From Aliitabrizicola sp031408575 (GTDB taxonomy: Bacteria > Pseudomonadota > Alphaproteobacteria > Rhodobacterales > Rhodobacteraceae): DNA of 64,000 nt. Below the pieces are notes generated by a model. It was not told where the DNA came from, searched no databases, and worked only from the letters and a program-made list of their open reading frames with translations. Each line of letters starts with the position of its first letter. Position 1 is the first letter of the stretch. Below, piece after piece: positions 1 through 7,549 of this stretch. Where the stretch lies: NCBI GenBank assembly GCA_031408575.1, contig JANNWS010000119.1, positions 1 to 64,000 of the forward strand. The letters run 5' to 3'. The position numbers were made by a program, and so were the translations under genes.

Positions 1-139
1 CCTGATCGAGAACTTCTTCCAAAAAATCAAAGAATACAGAGGCATCGCCACCCGCTTTTGCAAAACGGACACAAGCTACACCGCTCTCATCTCTCTCGCC
101 GCTACCGTCATCCGATTGAAATGAACGTCAACAGGCCCT
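1..139 (+). mobile_element. Right end of an IS5-family insertion sequence (partial)
   Basis: The C-terminal end of a DDE transposase (see the CDS at 2) is followed directly by GAACGTCAACAGGCCCTA, which resembles the right terminal inverted repeat of IS427-group IS5 elements (the left end would begin AGGGCCTGTTGACGTTC). The element enters from before the window, so its left end, length and target duplication cannot be seen. The boundary at about 138-139 is inferred from where the IR-like sequence meets a TAAATACCC motif that recurs elsewhere in the window. Confidence 0.6.
2..124 (+). CDS. IS5-family transposase, C-terminal fragment (cut by window edge)
   Basis: The last 40 codons of a transposase are in frame from position 2 to a TGA at 122-124. 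The fragment has the pattern IENFFQKIKEYRGIATRF followed by a hydrophobic stretch ending in IRLK. This is the E-x(6)-K/R region and tail of the DDE catalytic domain in IS427-like IS5 transposases, with the catalytic Glu in the IENFF motif. The N-terminal part lies outside the window, so whether the gene is intact cannot be judged. Base composition is less GC-rich than the neighbouring chromosomal genes, as expected for a mobile element. Confidence 0.75.
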   Translation: MIENFFQKIKEYRGIATRFCKTDTSYTALISLAATVIRLK

Positions 140-160
140 AAATACCCTCTTCGGGGCCTC
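133..160. repeat. TAAATACCC-type intergenic repeat abutting the IS end, with a small hairpin
   Basis: TAAATACCC at 139-147 matches copies near 6368 and 28546. AGGCCC (133-138) can pair with GGGCCT (154-159), followed by CACTAAAAAAA. The left half of the usual motif (TTTCGGCC) is replaced by the IS end, which suggests that the IS inserted into the repeat. The remainder of 161-286 shows no gene; it holds AT-rich runs between the IS and the end of chrR. Confidence 0.45.
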
Positions 161-286
161 ACTAAAAAAATCCGCCGGGGAGGACCGCTGAAAAAACGCC
201 TCTTCTCTGACCACGCACGGGCCACACACCCTGATGTCCGGGCCAAAGTGGCGGCATCTCAGCCCCCTGCGATCAGACTTTGGCAG

Positions 287-937
287 TCAGATCCGGAAAA
301 ACGGCTGGGCGATACGCGGAAGCAGCCCCGTGAAGCGCAAAGGCGCATCTGTCGCCGCAAGGCAGATGCAATCCATCCCCGCTTCGGCGACCGGCGTATG
401 TTCAAGATCTTGCGTCGCAATCTCCAGATCACCGGGGCCGAACCGGTCGGCGGAGTCGCGGAATGCGCCTTGCAACACCAGTGTCAGTTCCATGCCACGA
501 TGGCCGTGATCGGGTACCGCCTGACCTGCGGGAATATAAAGCAGCCGGGCGGTCGCGCCCTGCCCCGTAGGTAGTATCGCCTGGCGAACACCCAGACCGA
601 GAGAGCGCCATTTCACCGACGCGAGATCGCCACCGACATAGCCCAAAAGAGGGGCAGGAAGCAGACCGCGTTCGACCTGGGGAACCCGCGCCGGGCGCAC
701 CACTTGCGGCAAACCTGTGATGCGGGCCATCGTCAACTCGACAGAGTTTTCCGAAGTCCCATCCAGCGGGGCAACGTCGATCATCACTCCGCCCAGCGCA
801 TCGAACGACGCCAGCCGCGCCCGGCACTCATCGCAAAGCGAGAGGTGGGTGGCCACAACAAGATTGAACGCTTCGGGCAACTGGCCCGCAGAGTAACCCA
901 ACAGAAGCTGGTCCGAGATATGGTGGCGAATCGTCAT
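287..937 (-). CDS. chrR: ChrR family anti-sigma factor (zinc-binding, cupin C-terminus)
   Basis: This 216-aa anti-sigma factor should hold the adjacent RpoE inactive until singlet oxygen or related stress releases it. The N-terminal zinc anti-sigma domain has H6, H31, C35 and C38, the same positions as the known ligands of Rhodobacter sphaeroides ChrR. The C-terminal half is a cupin domain with H144, H146, E150 and H180 in the spacing of the R. sphaeroides ChrR cupin metal site. The protein is cytoplasmic, without membrane segments. It lies 10 bp downstream of rpoE on the same strand, so the two form one autoregulated operon. Identity is judged from the ligand set and the gene context together. 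Confidence 0.93.
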   Translation of the reverse strand: MTIRHHISDQLLLGYSAGQLPEAFNLVVATHLSLCDECRARLASFDALGGVMIDVAPLDGTSENSVELTMARITGLPQVVRPARVPQVERGLLPAPLLGYVGGDLASVKWRSLGLGVRQAILPTGQGATARLLYIPAGQAVPDHGHRGMELTLVLQGAFRDSADRFGPGDLEIATQDLEHTPVAEAGMDCICLAATDAPLRFTGLLPRIAQPFFRI

Positions 938-947
938 GTTCGTGCTT

Positions 948-1490
948 TCAGGTCATCTGGTGGCGCAGCCGTTCAAGCGCCAGTCTGATACGGGATTTGA
1001 TCGTGCCAAGAGGCAGACCGGTTTCTGCGGCGATCTCGCTATGTGAAAGATCGCCGAAATAGGCGCGCTCGATCAGCGCACGCTGTTTCTCGGGCAGCTG
1101 GGCAAGGGCTTCGCCAAGGCGACGGCTTTCCTGATGCAACTCCAGCGCCTCGGCCGCTTCCATCTCGGGTTCCGGCCCCCAGGGCAGGTCTTCCGGTTCG
1201 GGGCGACGAGACTTTCGCAGCGCATCGATTCGGCGATTTCGGGCGATTGTGAACACCCATGTGGCCACGCTGGCGCGGGTCGGATCAAACAGATGGGATT
1301 TTTGCCAGAGAGTCGCCATTACGTCCTGCGCACACTCTTCGGCAAGGGCGTCACCTGCACCTGACTTCTTAAGGAACGCCTTTACGCGCGGCCCGAAGTG
1401 CCGGAAAATCTGCGCGAAGGCCGCCTTGTCAGCATCGTCGCGCACCCGCATCAGCAAGGCCGCCCAATCAGTTTCGGTTTCTGCCGCCAT
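948..1490 (-). CDS. rpoE: RNA polymerase ECF sigma factor RpoE (ECF11 type)
   Basis: A group 4 sigma factor of 180 aa with region 2 (AEECAQDVMATLWQKSHLFD, then the RASVATWVFTIARNRRIDALRK segment) and region 4 (LPEKQRALIERAYFGDLSHS, then an HTH ending GTIKSRIRLALERLR). Both closely follow the R. sphaeroides singlet-oxygen sigma factor. The frame is open upstream to an ATG at 1601, but the promoter at 1603-1632 would start transcription near 1596, inside that extension. The ATG at 1490 is therefore chosen; it is preceded by GAGGGAACGGGGACG. The gene is followed immediately by chrR. Its likely targets include its own operon and the divergent operon at 1737. Confidence 0.93.
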   Translation of the reverse strand: MAAETETDWAALLMRVRDDADKAAFAQIFRHFGPRVKAFLKKSGAGDALAEECAQDVMATLWQKSHLFDPTRASVATWVFTIARNRRIDALRKSRRPEPEDLPWGPEPEMEAAEALELHQESRRLGEALAQLPEKQRALIERAYFGDLSHSEIAAETGLPLGTIKSRIRLALERLRHQMT

Positions 1491-1602
1491 CGTCCCCGTT
1501 CCCTCGACCTGCCCAGCACGCAAGGTCGGAACCGCAGCATAAGCTTGCACTGCGCCTCGTGCATCCGGTTTCTCAGAAGGGATTGGCATCATCAACATCA
1601 TA

Positions 1603-1632
1603 GTTCTACGACACTTTGGCGCAATCGGATCA
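1603..1632 (-). promoter_or_regulatory. RpoE-type promoter of rpoE-chrR
   Basis: On the minus strand TGATCC (1632-1627) and TAGAAC (1608-1603) are separated by exactly 18 bases. This fits the known R. sphaeroides RpoE promoter form (TGATCC, about 18 bases, TA-rich -10). Transcription would begin near 1596 and leave about 105 bases of leader before the ATG at 1490. This predicts positive autoregulation. Confidence 0.75.
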
Positions 1633-1677
1633 CGCGACGCGTCAAGTAGTGCGCAACTTCGTGATCTCCTTGCATTC

Positions 1678-1707
1678 TGATCCGTTTTCGGAGCCGTTGC
1701 GTAAACA
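1678..1707 (+). promoter_or_regulatory. RpoE-type promoter of the divergent five-gene operon
   Basis: TGATCC at 1678-1683 and TAAACA at 1702-1707 are separated by 18 bases, the same layout as the rpoE promoter on the other strand. The -10 ends 29 bases before the ATG at 1737, giving a short leader. The two promoters point away from each other with about 45 bp between their -35 elements. Confidence 0.75.
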
Positions 1708-1736
1708 ACTTAATCCAACGGAAAGGCTCCTCGCTC

Positions 1737-3029
1737 ATGCCATTCGAAAGGCTATCTGCCGCACCGCGGCGCATTGCGGTGATCGGTGGAGGCATTTCCG
1801 GCATGGCCGCAGCGCACCTGCTGTCACAAGATCATGCTGTCGTGCTGTTCGAGGCTGAAGGTCGGCTGGGCGGACATGCTCGCACAGTGATGGCGGGCAA
1901 GCGGGGCGATCAACCCGTGGATACGGGTTTCATCGTCTACAATAAAGTGAACTACCCCAATCTCGTGGCGTTGTTCGACAAACTGAATGTGCCTACGGTA
2001 CAAAGCAGCATGAGTTTCGGTGCGTCGGTTCAGGGCGGTCGGCTGGAATACGGGCTGGCGAGTCTTGACGCCGTCTTCGCGCAGCGGCGCAATCTGGTGA
2101 ACCCGCAGTTTCTGGGCATGTTGCGCGACGTGACCAGGTTCAATGCAAAAGCGGTTGCGCTGGCGCAGGATGATGCCATCACGATCGGCGATTTTCTGGC
2201 TGATCTGGGAACAGGTGCCTGGTTTCGAGATTACTACATCCTGCCATTGTCCGGCGCGATCTGGTCAACCCCGACGCAGGCCATCCTTGATTTTCCGGCT
2301 CAGGCGCTGATCCGGTTTTTCCGCAACCATGCGCTTTTAGGAGTTTACGGCCAGCACCAGTGGTACACCGTGAAGGGCGGGTCAGTGGAATATGTCCGCC
2401 GCCTGCAAGCCGCCATGGTGGCGGAAGGCGTAGATCTGCGCCTTGGTACGACAGTGGCCGCCGTGCGCCGGGGCGCGGGCGGGGCCGCCGTGCGCGTGGC
2501 CGGCGGCGAGTGGGAGATGTTTGACGAGATTGTGTTCGCCACCCATTCCGACGACACGCTGCGCCTGCTGTCAGACGTGGCCCCCGAAGAGCGGGCGGCA
2601 CTGTCCGCGATCCGCTATCAAACGAACGAGGCGGTGCTGCATGCCGATCCCTCGGTGATGCCGAAACGCCGCGCGGCCTGGGCGTCCTGGGTCTATGTCG
2701 AACCCGACGGGCCAAAGCGCGATCGGATCGATCTGACCTACTGGATGAACTCGCTGCAACCGATCCCCAAGGACGACCCGCTGTTCGTCACACTGAACTC
2801 CAACCGCCCGATCAATCCGGCGTTGATCCATGATTCCGTAACCTTCCGTCATCCGGTTTATGATATGCTGGCACAGCAGGCGCAGCAGCAGATCCGGGCG
2901 ATGAACGGTGCACGCTGCACATGGTTTTGCGGGGCATGGATGCGCAACGGCTTTCACGAGGACGGCTTCGCCAGCGCCGTCGAAGTGGTCGAGGGCATGC
3001 GCGCCCGCGCCCGGCAGATCGCGGCGTGA
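1737..3029 (+). CDS. FAD/NAD(P)-binding amine oxidase family protein (RSP_1091-like)
   Basis: A 430-aa flavoprotein. The dinucleotide-binding motif AVIGGGISGMAAAHLL begins near residue 14, followed by the FEAEGRLGGHARTV motif of the amine oxidase/phytoene desaturase superfamily. It is the first gene of an RpoE-controlled operon with the same gene order as R. sphaeroides RSP_1091 to RSP_1087. In that organism the locus is tied to the singlet-oxygen response and to making furan fatty acids on phospholipid chains; I recall the desaturase UfaD being encoded there, so a fatty-acyl desaturation role is plausible. The chemistry is inferred from that locus, not shown by the sequence. The stop overlaps the next gene by 4 bp. 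Confidence 0.88.
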   Translation: MPFERLSAAPRRIAVIGGGISGMAAAHLLSQDHAVVLFEAEGRLGGHARTVMAGKRGDQPVDTGFIVYNKVNYPNLVALFDKLNVPTVQSSMSFGASVQGGRLEYGLASLDAVFAQRRNLVNPQFLGMLRDVTRFNAKAVALAQDDAITIGDFLADLGTGAWFRDYYILPLSGAIWSTPTQAILDFPAQALIRFFRNHALLGVYGQHQWYTVKGGSVEYVRRLQAAMVAEGVDLRLGTTVAAVRRGAGGAAVRVAGGEWEMFDEIVFATHSDDTLRLLSDVAPEERAALSAIRYQTNEAVLHADPSVMPKRRAAWASWVYVEPDGPKRDRIDLTYWMNSLQPIPKDDPLFVTLNSNRPINPALIHDSVTFRHPVYDMLAQQAQQQIRAMNGARCTWFCGAWMRNGFHEDGFASAVEVVEGMRARARQIAA

Positions 3030-3778
3030 CAACGGTGGACCATATCCGGGGCGAGACGTTCCACGGCCGCAAAGGGGCCGTGACGAACAGTTTTCGCTAC
3101 GGCGTGGACTATCTTATGCTGGACCCCGAGACGGCAGGCGGGCCGTCGCTGTTTTCGCGCAACTGCCGCAACCTGTTGTCGCTGCATGACGCCGATCACG
3201 GCGGGAACCCAAAGCGGGGGCGTGGCGTCGCCTGGGTACGCGAGGTGCTGGCTTCGTATGCCTTGCCGGGATCGGACCGGGTGCTGCTGTTGGCACAACC
3301 CCGTGTGCTGGGCCATGTGTTCAACCCGGTCAGCTTCTGGCTGTGCCATGATGCGACCGGGGCATTACGGGTGGTGATTGCCGAGGTGTCCAATACATTC
3401 GGCGACCGCCATTCTTATCTTTGCCACCGCGAGGATCATGCCCCCCTGACCCGCGAAGATACGGTGCAGGCGACGAAGATCTTCCACGTCTCGCCGTTTC
3501 AGCCGGTCGAGGGTGACTACACCTTTCGCTTTGACATCCGTCCCGACCGGATCGGCATCTGGATCGACTATGCGCAGGGCGACGGCGGGCTGATCGCCAC
3601 GCTGACCGGGCCCCGCCTGGTGCTGACAAACCGCGCCATCCTTTCGGCCTGTGTGCGCCGCCCGTTCGGGTCGCGCCGGGTGCTGGCGCTGATCCACTGG
3701 CAGGCGGTCAAGCTGTGGTGGAAAGGCGCGAGGTTCCGCACGCGCCCCCTTCCGCCGGTCGATGAGGTGACACGGTGA
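3026..3778 (+). CDS. DUF1365 domain-containing protein (RSP_1090-like)
   Basis: A 250-aa protein of the DUF1365 family, usually encoded next to a flavin amine oxidase as here. The chosen start is GTG 3026, which overlaps the previous stop as GTGA. It gives the N-terminus TTVDHIRGETFHGRKGAV, and the R-x(2)-F-x-Y-x-V-DYLMLD segment is typical of the family. In R. sphaeroides the homologous gene is needed for full RpoE activation by singlet oxygen, and the locus makes furan fatty acids; an oxygenase-like role (UfaO) is suggested from that work as I remember it. No signal peptide or clear membrane span is seen. It is translationally coupled on both sides. Confidence 0.85.
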   Translation: MTTVDHIRGETFHGRKGAVTNSFRYGVDYLMLDPETAGGPSLFSRNCRNLLSLHDADHGGNPKRGRGVAWVREVLASYALPGSDRVLLLAQPRVLGHVFNPVSFWLCHDATGALRVVIAEVSNTFGDRHSYLCHREDHAPLTREDTVQATKIFHVSPFQPVEGDYTFRFDIRPDRIGIWIDYAQGDGGLIATLTGPRLVLTNRAILSACVRRPFGSRRVLALIHWQAVKLWWKGARFRTRPLPPVDEVTR

Positions 3779-5037
3779 CCGCACTGGCCGCGCGCCCAGT
3801 CGATGCCAACCCGCGCCTGGGGGCCTGGGCGTTGTTTGCCGGGCTGATCGCGGCGGCGGGCCTGCCGATCTACATCCATGCGCCCAAGTTCTTTGTCGAC
3901 AATTACGGCGTCAGCCTCGCCGCACTGGGGGCTGCGCTGTTCCTGCTGCGGTTGATCGATGTGGTGCAGGATCCGCTGCTGGGCTGGCTGTCCGAAAAGA
4001 TGGAGGCACAGCGTGGCCCGATGGTGGCCCTTGCCGTGCTGTGCATGGCCGGCGCGATGTTCGCGCTGTTCGCCATAGCGCCGCCGATCGCACCTCTGTG
4101 GTGGTTTGCAATCACGCTGGTGGTGTTGTTTTCCGCCTTCAGTTTTCTGTCGATCAGCTTTTACGCCGAGGGAGTCCGCAAGGCGGCATCCTTGGGTGAT
4201 CAGGGCCATCTGCGCCTTGCGGGCTGGCGCGAGGGTGGCGCGCTTCTGGGTGTATCTCTGGCGGCGGTGGCCCCGGTGGCGTTGGCGGCGGTCTCCGATG
4301 CGCCGTTCACCGGGTTTGCCATCGGATTTGCAGTCGTGGCGGTGGTCGCCGGATGGGTGATGCGCCGCGAATGGGGTGTGGGCGACGGCCGCCTGCGCCC
4401 GCCCGCCGAGATAGCCCTGCGCGATGTGCTGCGCGATGGATTGGCGCGGCGGCTTTTGATCCTTGCACTGGTCAATGCAACCCCGGTTGCCGTCACCTCG
4501 ACCCTGTTTCTGTTCTTCGTGGAAAGCCGCCTTGCCGCGCCAGGCAGCGAAGGACCGCTGCTGCTGGTGTTCTTTCTGGCCGCCGCCGTGACCGCCCCGC
4601 TGTGGAGCCGTCTCGCCACCCGATTTGGCGAAAAGCCGGTGCTGCTGGCGGGAATGGTGCTGTCGGTGCTGGCCTTTGCCTTTGCCGCGACACTGGGGGC
4701 GGGCGATGTGGTGGCCTTCGCCGTGATCTGTGCAGCCTCTGGCGCTGCATTGGGTGCGGATACCACGCTTTTACCCGCAATCTTTGCGCGTCGCCTGTCG
4801 GTGATTGCACCGGGGGCGGGGGCGGGGTTCGGCCTGTGGGCCTTTGTCACCAAGTTTACGCTGGCCTTCGCGGCGGTCACGCTGCTGCCGCTACTGCAAT
4901 CGCAGGGCTTTGTGCCGGGGGGGGGCAACCCCGAGCCGGCGCTGGCGTTGCTCTCTATCCTGTACGCGCTGGTTCCCTGTGCGCTGAAACTCGTGGCGAT
5001 CGGGCTTCTGCTTGCCACCCCTATTGCGGAGACATGA
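3775..5037 (+). CDS. MFS / GPH-type transporter (RSP_1089-like)
   Basis: A 420-aa polytopic membrane protein with about 12 hydrophobic helices. The segment LIDVVQDPLLGWLSEK near residue 61 is the D-x(2)-x-DP-x(2)-G motif of the glycoside-pentoside-hexuronide/cation symporter branch of the MFS. The GTG start overlaps the upstream stop by 4 bp. Its position in the RpoE-controlled operon suggests it moves a lipid-related or stress-related substrate across the inner membrane, but the substrate is unknown. Confidence 0.82.
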   Translation: MTALAARPVDANPRLGAWALFAGLIAAAGLPIYIHAPKFFVDNYGVSLAALGAALFLLRLIDVVQDPLLGWLSEKMEAQRGPMVALAVLCMAGAMFALFAIAPPIAPLWWFAITLVVLFSAFSFLSISFYAEGVRKAASLGDQGHLRLAGWREGGALLGVSLAAVAPVALAAVSDAPFTGFAIGFAVVAVVAGWVMRREWGVGDGRLRPPAEIALRDVLRDGLARRLLILALVNATPVAVTSTLFLFFVESRLAAPGSEGPLLLVFFLAAAVTAPLWSRLATRFGEKPVLLAGMVLSVLAFAFAATLGAGDVVAFAVICAASGAALGADTTLLPAIFARRLSVIAPGAGAGFGLWAFVTKFTLAFAAVTLLPLLQSQGFVPGGGNPEPALALLSILYALVPCALKLVAIGLLLATPIAET

Positions 5038-5040
5038 CGG

Positions 5041-5601
5041 GTGCCTTCTTACGTCTTTCTTCTGATCGGCATGGTTCTGATGCTGGGTCTGCTGGCGCTC
5101 ATGCGCCGGATCATGGGGTTTCGCGCCCAGTCGCCGAGCGACTATGCCACTGCAGCGCCGCTCTTTGATCTGCGCCAGCATCTGAACGGGCCGATCCTGT
5201 GCGAAGGTGTGATCTATGGCCCAACGGGCCGCGTCACCTCACGCTTTGTCGCCGATATGGAAGCGCGCTGGGATGGCAACGTGGGCGTGATGAGCGAACG
5301 GTTTCACTATGACACCGGGGTCGTGCAGGACCGCGAATGGACGCTGACACTGGGCAATGACGGGTCGGTAAAGGCCACCGCCCCCGACGTGGTTGGCGAC
5401 GGGCAAGGCCGGGCCGAGGGTTCGGCGGTGCAGCTGAAATACCGCATCCGCCTGCTACCCGAGGCGGGGGGCCATGTGTTGAACGTGACCGACTGGATGT
5501 ATCTGATGGAGAATGGAACCATCATGAACCGCAGCCAGTTCACAAAGTTCGGCGTGACGGTGGCCGAACTGGTCGCAACGATGCGAAAGAAAGACGCATG
5601 A
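5041..5601 (+). CDS. DUF3833 domain-containing protein, membrane-anchored (RSP_1088-like)
   Basis: A 186-aa protein with one N-terminal hydrophobic span (residues about 4-21, YVFLLIGMVLMLGLLALM) and a soluble lipocalin-like DUF3833 domain with FDLRQHLNGP, YGPTGRVTSRF and TDWMYLMENGTIMNRS segments. Starts at GTG 5041, three bases after the MFS stop. The family is a regular member of this stress operon and is probably attached to the inner membrane facing the periplasm. Function is unknown; lipid binding is a guess from the fold and context. Confidence 0.8.
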   Translation: MPSYVFLLIGMVLMLGLLALMRRIMGFRAQSPSDYATAAPLFDLRQHLNGPILCEGVIYGPTGRVTSRFVADMEARWDGNVGVMSERFHYDTGVVQDREWTLTLGNDGSVKATAPDVVGDGQGRAEGSAVQLKYRIRLLPEAGGHVLNVTDWMYLMENGTIMNRSQFTKFGVTVAELVATMRKKDA

Positions 5602-6335
5602 GAAACTGGCAGGGCAAACGCTATTGGCTGGTCGGGGCCAGCGAGGGGCTTGGCCGCGCCTTGGCCGAACGGCTGAGTGCGGCGGGGGCCGAGGTGATCT
5701 TGTCGGCGCGCAATGCCGACCGGCTGGCCGAGGTGGCCGCCTCGCTGCCCGGCCCGTCGCAGGTGGTGCCGGTCGATGTGGCGAATGTGGCATCAGTGCG
5801 TGAGGCAGCATTGGCTGTGGGGCAGATCGACGGGGTGGTATTTCTGGCCGGGCTTTACTGGCCGATGACCGCGCAGAACTGGGATGCCGACAAGGCAGAG
5901 ACGATGTGCGACGTGAACTTCACCGGCTGCGCCCGCGTGATGGGTGCTGCGCTGCCCGCCATGGTGGCGCGCGGCGCGGGGCATGTGGTGATAACTGGCA
6001 GCCTTTCAGGGTTTCGGGGCCTGCCGGGGGCCATCGGATACAGCGCCAGCAAAGCCGGCACCATGGCACTGGCGGAATCGATGCGGGCCGATCTGCGCGG
6101 CAGCGGAATTGTGGTGCAGGTTGCCAATCCCGGCTTCATCCGCACCCGCCTGACCGAGAAAAACGATTTCAAGATGCCGTTCCTGATGGAACCGGCTGAG
6201 GCCGCCGATCACATGTTCCGCCACATGCAGACCGATCGCTTCAAGGTCAGCTTTCCGACCGTATTCTCATGGTTTTTCCGGCTGTCGCAGTTCCTGCCGG
6301 ACTGGGCCTATTACCGGCTGTTCGCCCCGAAATAG
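5598..6335 (+). CDS. SDR family NAD(P)-dependent oxidoreductase (RSP_1087-like)
   Basis: A 245-aa short-chain dehydrogenase with the cofactor motif GASEGLG near residue 13, the catalytic Ser in ITGSLSG and the Y-x3-K motif in YSASKAG. Last gene of the RpoE-dependent operon; its ATG overlaps the stop of the DUF3833 gene (ATGA). The substrate is not evident, but the operon's link to modified membrane fatty acids makes a lipid-derived aldehyde or alcohol plausible. Confidence 0.87.
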   Translation: MRNWQGKRYWLVGASEGLGRALAERLSAAGAEVILSARNADRLAEVAASLPGPSQVVPVDVANVASVREAALAVGQIDGVVFLAGLYWPMTAQNWDADKAETMCDVNFTGCARVMGAALPAMVARGAGHVVITGSLSGFRGLPGAIGYSASKAGTMALAESMRADLRGSGIVVQVANPGFIRTRLTEKNDFKMPFLMEPAEAADHMFRHMQTDRFKVSFPTVFSWFFRLSQFLPDWAYYRLFAPK

Positions 6336-6354
6336 CGCGCGGTGGCCCTGCTTG

Positions 6355-6388
6355 GCTTCTTTTCGGCCTAAATACCCCCTTTTTTCTA
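6355..6388. repeat. TTTCGGCCTAAATACCCC intergenic repeat
   Basis: CTTTTCGGCCTAAATACCCC followed by a T run sits between two convergent genes. The same core recurs at 28540 and, broken by the IS, at 139. It probably belongs to a dispersed family common in Rhodobacteraceae intergenic regions and may also act as a transcription end. Confidence 0.55.
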
Positions 6389-6403
6389 GCAATCCAGCCG
6401 CGC

Positions 6404-7549
6404 TCAGGCCAGATGACCGATCCGCGCCATGTATTGCGCCAGATGCTCTACCTCATGCAGCCAGCGCGCCAGCAGCTTTGGGTCATGCGGGGCGGCATGC
6501 ACTCCCACCGGGATCTCGCGCGCCAAAACCGCCTCGACGCCAAGCGACACCGGCACCGATACAAGGCGGCCCATCGCCGTGCCGCGCGCGTCGCCCCAGG
6601 CATCCATCGCCCAGGTTTCGTGCCAGACTGTGCGGCCGTCCCGCTCGGCCTTCAGCGACACGAACAGGATCACCCGGTCCGGCTCTCCGGCCGCATAGGC
6701 GTTGTCGCTCCAGAAGGCATCCGCCATCTCGGCCAGCCGCGCCTCGCCCTCCGGCCCCTGCAACGTCTCGATTTCGGCAAAGACCGGCGCCCAGGCCTCG
6801 GCCCAGCCGTTCAGGCGGATCGTGCCGCGCACAAAGTCGCGCACGGTCCAGTCAGGGTCAAAGCGGTAATCCTGCTGGAACGGCAGGCTGTCACGGTTCG
6901 GATAAACTTCGAACGTCTCATGCACCGGCAAGGGTGCATCATAGGCGGTGATCGCGTCCCACGGCCGGTTCACCCGCAGTTCGCTGAAATTCCGCAACGA
7001 CCGCGAGGGTGATCGCAGCGCTTTCAGCACGCCCAGCGGTGACCAGCTGAACTTGTAGCGGAACGCGTTGGGTATCTTTGGCACGCCACCGCAATAAGAA
7101 GTGAACGACAGCACATTCTGCGCGCCATAGGCCTTCGACGCGCGGTAGCGCGCAACCAGATCATGCGCCATCAGGTGGTCGATGCCGGGATCGAGGCCGA
7201 CTTCGTTCAGGCTGACAAGGCCGGCGCGGCGAAACGTGTCGTCCAGCGCTTTCATCTCCGGCGCGATGTAGCTGGACGATACGAAATGCGCGTGTCTCGC
7301 AAGGCAGGCCTTGGCAATCGACACATGCTGATCTGCGGGCAGCATGGACACGGCAACATCGCCCGATTGCAGGGCGGCGGTCAGCGCGTCCAGCGTATAG
7401 GCGCGGATGTCGTCGGTCAGATCCCCCACGGCCTCGCGCGCTTTCTCGACCGTGCGATTCCAGACCACCACCTTGTGGCCGCCCTCGATCAGCCGCCGCA
7501 GGCCGGGAACCGCCGACAGGCCCGTGCCACACCAATGGATTGTCATCAT
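6404..7549 (-). CDS. Saccharopine dehydrogenase (LYS9-like, glutamate-forming)
   Basis: A 381-aa protein of the saccharopine dehydrogenase C-terminal/LYS9 family. It has an N-terminal Rossmann domain (IHWCGTGLSAVPGLRRL) and the family segments SSYIAPEMKALDDTF, NEVGLDPGIDH and SYCGGVPKIPNAFRYKFSW. It should oxidise saccharopine to aminoadipate semialdehyde plus glutamate in lysine breakdown. A strong site (AGGAGAAACG) precedes the ATG at 7549, which overlaps the stop of the upstream lysine-ketoglutarate reductase gene by 4 bp. In many eukaryotes the two activities are fused; here they are separate, coupled genes. Confidence 0.85.
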   Translation of the reverse strand: MMTIHWCGTGLSAVPGLRRLIEGGHKVVVWNRTVEKAREAVGDLTDDIRAYTLDALTAALQSGDVAVSMLPADQHVSIAKACLARHAHFVSSSYIAPEMKALDDTFRRAGLVSLNEVGLDPGIDHLMAHDLVARYRASKAYGAQNVLSFTSYCGGVPKIPNAFRYKFSWSPLGVLKALRSPSRSLRNFSELRVNRPWDAITAYDAPLPVHETFEVYPNRDSLPFQQDYRFDPDWTVRDFVRGTIRLNGWAEAWAPVFAEIETLQGPEGEARLAEMADAFWSDNAYAAGEPDRVILFVSLKAERDGRTVWHETWAMDAWGDARGTAMGRLVSVPVSLGVEAVLAREIPVGVHAAPHDPKLLARWLHEVEHLAQYMARIGHLA

